Below are positions 13,703-17,087 of a DNA stretch of 17,087 nt, piece by piece; position 1 is the stretch's first letter; each line of letters begins with the position of its first letter. Source of the DNA: Planctomycetaceae bacterium (GTDB lineage: Bacteria; Planctomycetota; Planctomycetia; Planctomycetales; Planctomycetaceae). The notes under the pieces are model-generated. The model had not been told where the DNA came from. It saw only the letters and a program-made list of their open reading frames with translations, and ran no database searches. Location: NCBI GenBank assembly GCA_020426085.1, contig JAGQQP010000025.1, forward strand, positions 1 to 17,087, written 5' to 3'. The position numbers and the translations under genes are program-made.

Positions 13703-15268
13703 TCATTGATCAGCCGACTTCCCTCCACCCGCAGGGATGTCGTGCTGGTAGAGCAGCTTTCCTTTTTCATCGTGGAACAGAAACGACAGGGTCGCCGGTT
13801 TCTTTTCATTCGTCGGTGTCATTCTCACCAGCAGAAAACCACCGGAACGTGGATCCTGCAGATAAGGCTGTTTGATCAAGCCCTCGGGGTCTGTCGATTT
13901 CGGGTCCCCCGCTTTGCGGCCCAGACGCGAATTCGCATCGACGAGTGCGCCGCTCGAAAATTCTTCGAAGCCGCTCGGATCGATGGCATGATACTGCCAG
14001 TGACGATCACCACAGACAATGAAAAAGTTCTGTTGATCCAACCCGTTCTCCTTGAGCCATTGAAAGAACTCATCCCGTTCATGGCGGAATCCGCCGATGT
14101 CACAGTGATTGTCAGTCTTGCGCAGATCGTCGGGGCCGATCATCGGAGTCGGAGAAACGAGCACTTTGAACGTCGCATTACTTTCCTTAAGCGTTTTCTT
14201 CAGCCATTCTTTCTGTTCGGTACCCCAGATCGATTTCCCGGGACCGTCTTCCATGGCATTCGGACTGCGATACATCCGGTTTTCCGGCAGCCAGATCTGC
14301 AGGTCTTTATTCAGCCGATGCGTACGGTACGTCTTTGCTTCAGTATCCAGCATCGGTGCTACGGGCAGCTGTTCCAGCATCATCGCACGCCCCTCTTCTG
14401 GTGTGGGATGATGGTCACCCGTATTATCACCGTCATCAATCCGGTAATCGTGATCGTCAATTTCCCAGTAGGTAGGCACAGCAGCAAACAGATCGCGATA
14501 GCGGGGCTGCACAAACTGTTCATGCCATTTCCGTCGCATTTCAGGAATCGTTTCCGCGCGGGGCTTGTCGGGTGTATCGTAATATACGTTATCACCAGTG
14601 CCGACAAAGAAGTCTGGTTCCAGTTTGAGAATCGTCTCCAGAGCCGGATAGCCCAGATGCTTGTCCGGACCGGAATATGGCTTTGGAAGCTTTGTATTGT
14701 TTTCTTCGAGATGCTGTTTTTTATCGATTCGATCATCACCGTGAAACTTGGCATAGTTCATCCCGGTCACCACCACAAATTCAACAGGCGTCGTTTTACT
14801 GGCCCCGGGCAGCGTTTTGAATCGGGCCGTCGGACCGTCATGCAGTTGCTCCTCTGTTTCACCGATCCGGGTCTTACACTCATACTCGGTATCAGCCATG
14901 AGACCATTGAATGCAGCTCGGGCAATAAAGTCATGTTCGGCAACAGCCTTGACGACCTGAGTATCAACGTGTTTCGATGCCGTCTTTTCGTTCGCGTAAG
15001 GACTGAGCGTAAAGATGACGACTCCCGGCATCCCCGGTACATCGTGATCGACCAGCTGATCCGTCCTCGTCAGGCGCACCTGTACCAGAGCCGTATCAGA
15101 AGTGACCTCTCCGGTCATGATGCCCATTCCTGCCTGTGGGAGTGCCATTTCGCCCTCACCGCGGGCGGCTGCTGCTTCACCCTGTGCCGCGGCAGGTGCT
15201 GCGACTTCCGGCTTAGGTTTTTCACAGCCGAATACAAACAGTAAACAGCAGAGGCAGAAAATTCTCAT
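13703..15268 (-). CDS. PhoD-like metallophosphatase lipoprotein
   Basis: This 521-residue protein begins with a short lipoprotein signal ending FVFGC (C15 lipidated; the lipobox is not canonical). A low-complexity Ala/Glu linker runs to about residue 45. A small N-terminal beta domain of the PhoD type follows, then the calcineurin-like phosphoesterase domain. Metal-binding motifs are seen at GTGDNVYYD (D226), WEIDDHDY (D271-D274, H273) and CGDRHWQYH (D421, H423). Family members are alkaline phosphatases or phosphodiesterases that use Fe and Ca. This suggests a membrane-anchored enzyme acting outside the cytoplasm on phosphate esters. The start at 15268 is chosen because AAGGAGT lies 7 nt upstream; an open frame extends 60 residues further but runs across the candidate promoter. 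It diverges from the SGNH hydrolase gene and converges with the DUF1080 gene. Confidence 0.9.
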   Translation of the reverse strand: MRIFCLCCLLFVFGCEKPKPEVAAPAAAQGEAAAARGEGEMALPQAGMGIMTGEVTSDTALVQVRLTRTDQLVDHDVPGMPGVVIFTLSPYANEKTASKHVDTQVVKAVAEHDFIARAAFNGLMADTEYECKTRIGETEEQLHDGPTARFKTLPGASKTTPVEFVVVTGMNYAKFHGDDRIDKKQHLEENNTKLPKPYSGPDKHLGYPALETILKLEPDFFVGTGDNVYYDTPDKPRAETIPEMRRKWHEQFVQPRYRDLFAAVPTYWEIDDHDYRIDDGDNTGDHHPTPEEGRAMMLEQLPVAPMLDTEAKTYRTHRLNKDLQIWLPENRMYRSPNAMEDGPGKSIWGTEQKEWLKKTLKESNATFKVLVSPTPMIGPDDLRKTDNHCDIGGFRHERDEFFQWLKENGLDQQNFFIVCGDRHWQYHAIDPSGFEEFSSGALVDANSRLGRKAGDPKSTDPEGLIKQPYLQDPRSGGFLLVRMTPTNEKKPATLSFLFHDEKGKLLYQHDIPAGGGKSADQ

Positions 15269-15314
15269 GTGAGCACTCCTTTGAATAATGGACATCAATG
15301 TGTTTCCGTGTCCC

Positions 15315-15343
15315 ATTCTATTGATTCCGATGACGAGTCCCAA
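15315..15343 (-). promoter_or_regulatory. Candidate promoter for the PhoD-like gene
   Basis: On the minus strand TTGGGA and TAGAAT are 17 nt apart and lie 46 nt upstream of the start codon. The -10 matches five of six consensus bases and the -35 four. It also supports the short start at 15268 over the upstream extension. Confidence 0.4.
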
Positions 15344-15510
15344 CAGAAAAGTGCAACGATTTATCGTATTCCTCAGATGCCGGTTTTTTAAGAATTCCGC
15401 AGTAATCAAACTTGCTGTTCTGATTGTGATCTCACCAGAATAGAACAAAAGTGACGGAATGACATTCTCACTGTTCCTGCCGTAAATCCATTGATAAAAG
15501 AAGACGCATC

Positions 15511-16293
15511 ATGAAATCGATCAAACTGCCTGTCCTGTTCTCCGTCTGCCTGCTCGCGGTCTCATCTGCTGTTTTTGCCGAGGAACAGGCGTCTGATGCC
15601 TGGAAAAAGCTGGTTCGTTCTCCCCGGTTCAACAGTCGCCCCACCTTTCAGTTTGTAGAGAACGATCCCAAGCTGCCCAATGTCTTTCTGTACGGCGATT
15701 CGATCTCCATCGCCTATACCGATGCCACTCGCAAAGCCCTCAAAGGCAAAGCCAACGTCTATCGCCTGTACTGCAATGGGGGAGATTCCTCCTCGGTCAT
15801 CACCAAAATGAAAACCATGCACGACTCGATGCGCAATCCCAAACTTGCAGGCCACTGGGACTTCGACTGGGATGTGATTCACTTCAACGTCGGCCTGCAC
15901 GATCTGAAATACATGAACGGTAAAAAACTGGATCGCGTTAACGGCAAACAGGTGACCTCCACCGCAGACTACGAAAAAAACCTGCGCGCCATTATCGCCT
16001 ATCTGAAAGAGCTGGCTCCCAAAGCGAAACTGATTTTTGTAACCACCACCCCGGTCCCCGAAGGGGAAGCAGGACGCATCGCCGGTGACGCTGCGAAGTA
16101 CAACGAAGTCGCTCTGAAAGTCCTGAAAGATTACCCGGAAATCGGCGTCAACGATCTCTATGCATTCACCAAACCACATCACAAAGAATGGTGGACCAAA
16201 CCGGGTAACGTGCATTTCAATGCGGAAGGCGCCACAGCGCAAGGGAAAGAATCTGCCCGCGTCATCGAACAGGAACTGAAGAAACGGGATTAG
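15511..16293 (+). CDS. Secreted SGNH/GDSL-type hydrolase
   Basis: This 260-residue protein has a Sec signal peptide (cut after VFA, residue 23). Block I of the SGNH fold is GDSIS, with the nucleophile S64. A glycine for the oxyanion hole is plausible in CNGGDSS. Block III is represented by FNVGLHDL, with H/D where many members have an Asn. The catalytic histidine is in NVHFNAEG near the C-terminus. Members of this group are esterases, often removing acetyl groups from polysaccharides. The position that normally supplies the acidic triad residue just before the histidine is Gly or Asn here. AAAAGAAG lies about 8 nt before the ATG. It diverges from the phosphatase gene across 242 bp. Family call firm, substrate unknown. 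Confidence 0.85.
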   Translation: MKSIKLPVLFSVCLLAVSSAVFAEEQASDAWKKLVRSPRFNSRPTFQFVENDPKLPNVFLYGDSISIAYTDATRKALKGKANVYRLYCNGGDSSSVITKMKTMHDSMRNPKLAGHWDFDWDVIHFNVGLHDLKYMNGKKLDRVNGKQVTSTADYEKNLRAIIAYLKELAPKAKLIFVTTTPVPEGEAGRIAGDAAKYNEVALKVLKDYPEIGVNDLYAFTKPHHKEWWTKPGNVHFNAEGATAQGKESARVIEQELKKRD

Positions 16294-16326
16294 TCAGACT
16301 CGATTTGCGAAGGGCAGCTTCCGCTA

Positions 16327-17087
16327 TCACTTCACAAACCGGACACAATGAATGGGAGGCAGGCTGGTGGAGATCGTCTGCCAGTTGTCGCCTCCGTCTT
16401 CGGTGATCCAGAAGTTGCCGGTGGTCGAACCGACGGCCAGACAGTCGCCGGTTTCATCAATGTCCAATGCATGTCGATAGACAATGTCGTAGCTGTGCTC
16501 GCCCGGCAATCCGTTCGAGAGGACTTCGGAAGTAACGCCGCCATCGGTCGTGCGGGCAATCACGAACCGGCCGTCGACGGGGATGCGGCACTCATCTTTC
16601 ACGCCGGGTGCAAACCAGGCCGTTTCCGGACGCTGCGGATGGACGGCAACCGCAAAACCGAACACGGAAGGCTGAATCCCGGTCACTTCCTGCCAGGACT
16701 CCGCTCCGTCAGTCGTTTTAAACACGCCGTTATGATGCTGAATCCAGAAATGGTCCGGCTGCGTGGGTGACTGCACCATGCGATGTGCATCCTGAATATT
16801 GGGATCATGCGCCAGATCCGGAGGCATATATTCCGCCCGCAACCCGTCCGCCTTGCAAGTCCAGCTGGCACCGTCATCTTCTGTAATCCACACTCCACCA
16901 CAGGAAATCGCGATCGCAACATTCTGACTGTTCTGAGGATGGACACAAATCGAATGAATGCCCGGATCATCCTTGCCGCCACCAAACCATTTCATCCGTT
17001 CGGGCAGATCCCATAACGAATCCACCAGCTGCCAGCTGGAGCCACGATCATCCGAACGAAACAGTCCGCCGGGAATCGTTCCACACC
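16327..17087 (-). CDS. BNR-repeat / sialidase-like beta-propeller protein, C-terminal part
   Basis: The frame runs off the right edge of the window and stops at 16327-16329, leaving about 253 residues. Asp-box repeats of the sialidase/BNR type recur: RSDDRGSSW, ITEDDGASW, KTTDGAESW, a degenerate ARTTDGG, and ITEDGGDNW, spaced by about 45 to 60 residues, as in a beta-propeller. Each is preceded by a GVW/GVF/GNFW strand. Proteins of this pattern are called WD40/YVTN/BNR-like or exo-alpha-sialidase-like; the visible part has no catalytic signature, and family members may simply bind ligands or mediate protein contacts. A GTG at 17023-17025 is not the start because the repeat pattern continues upstream of it. 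It converges with the SGNH gene with 33 bp between stops. Confidence 0.85.
   Translation of the reverse strand, partial: CGTIPGGLFRSDDRGSSWQLVDSLWDLPERMKWFGGGKDDPGIHSICVHPQNSQNVAIAISCGGVWITEDDGASWTCKADGLRAEYMPPDLAHDPNIQDAHRMVQSPTQPDHFWIQHHNGVFKTTDGAESWQEVTGIQPSVFGFAVAVHPQRPETAWFAPGVKDECRIPVDGRFVIARTTDGGVTSEVLSNGLPGEHSYDIVYRHALDIDETGDCLAVGSTTGNFWITEDGGDNWQTISTSLPPIHCVRFVK

Noticed and set aside
13706..15244. A 512-residue open frame on the plus strand
   Set aside because: It is antisense to the PhoD-like gene, which has clear metal-binding motifs, a signal and a ribosome binding site. The mirror frame has none of these.

Overview
The window looks like a piece of a Planctomycetota chromosome, most likely Gimesia or a close relative. 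The evidence is the set of families present: an iduronate-sulfatase-like sulfatase, a Tat-exported DUF1501 protein, a DUF1559 pilin-like protein followed by a small lipoprotein, a DUF1080 protein, a PhoD-like lipoprotein phosphatase, a secreted SGNH hydrolase and a BNR-repeat protein. Base composition is near 50% GC by eye. The genus is an inference; the phylum is well supported.

Layout. 1-243 is the 3' end of a sulfatase gene. 244-1967 holds no convincing gene. It is packed with short hairpin-forming repeats of at least four families (called A, B, C and D here) in both orientations. 1973-3337 is a complete IS481-family insertion sequence with 50-bp imperfect inverted repeats. It sits in the loop of a copy of repeat A, and the two halves of that palindrome remain on either side with a 5-bp duplication (GCAAG). 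3518-4894 (minus) is DUF1501. After a 0.6-kb gene-free leader, 5527-7308 encodes the acetolactate synthase large subunit, closed by a clear terminator. A 64-residue membrane protein, an unassigned TIM-barrel glycosidase-like protein and a glutamate decarboxylase follow on the plus strand (7450-10678). The DUF1559 gene and its lipoprotein partner lie on the minus strand (12293 down to 10749) with a hairpin between them. DUF1080 (plus) and the PhoD-like phosphatase (minus) converge with 6 bp between their stop codons. The phosphatase and the SGNH hydrolase diverge from a 242-bp intergenic region. The window ends inside a minus-strand BNR-repeat gene.

How the parts relate. This is mostly a run of single-gene or two-gene units, not one pathway. 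Metabolic genes (acetolactate synthase, glutamate decarboxylase) are interleaved with exported proteins of the planctomycete type, several plausibly acting on polysaccharides, sulfate esters or phosphate esters. I see no defence system, CRISPR array, integron or prophage. The most interesting part is the repeat field and the insertion sequence in it. One hairpin family shows compensatory base changes between copies, which indicates that the folded form is what is maintained, and the insertion sequence landed at the tip of another hairpin family.
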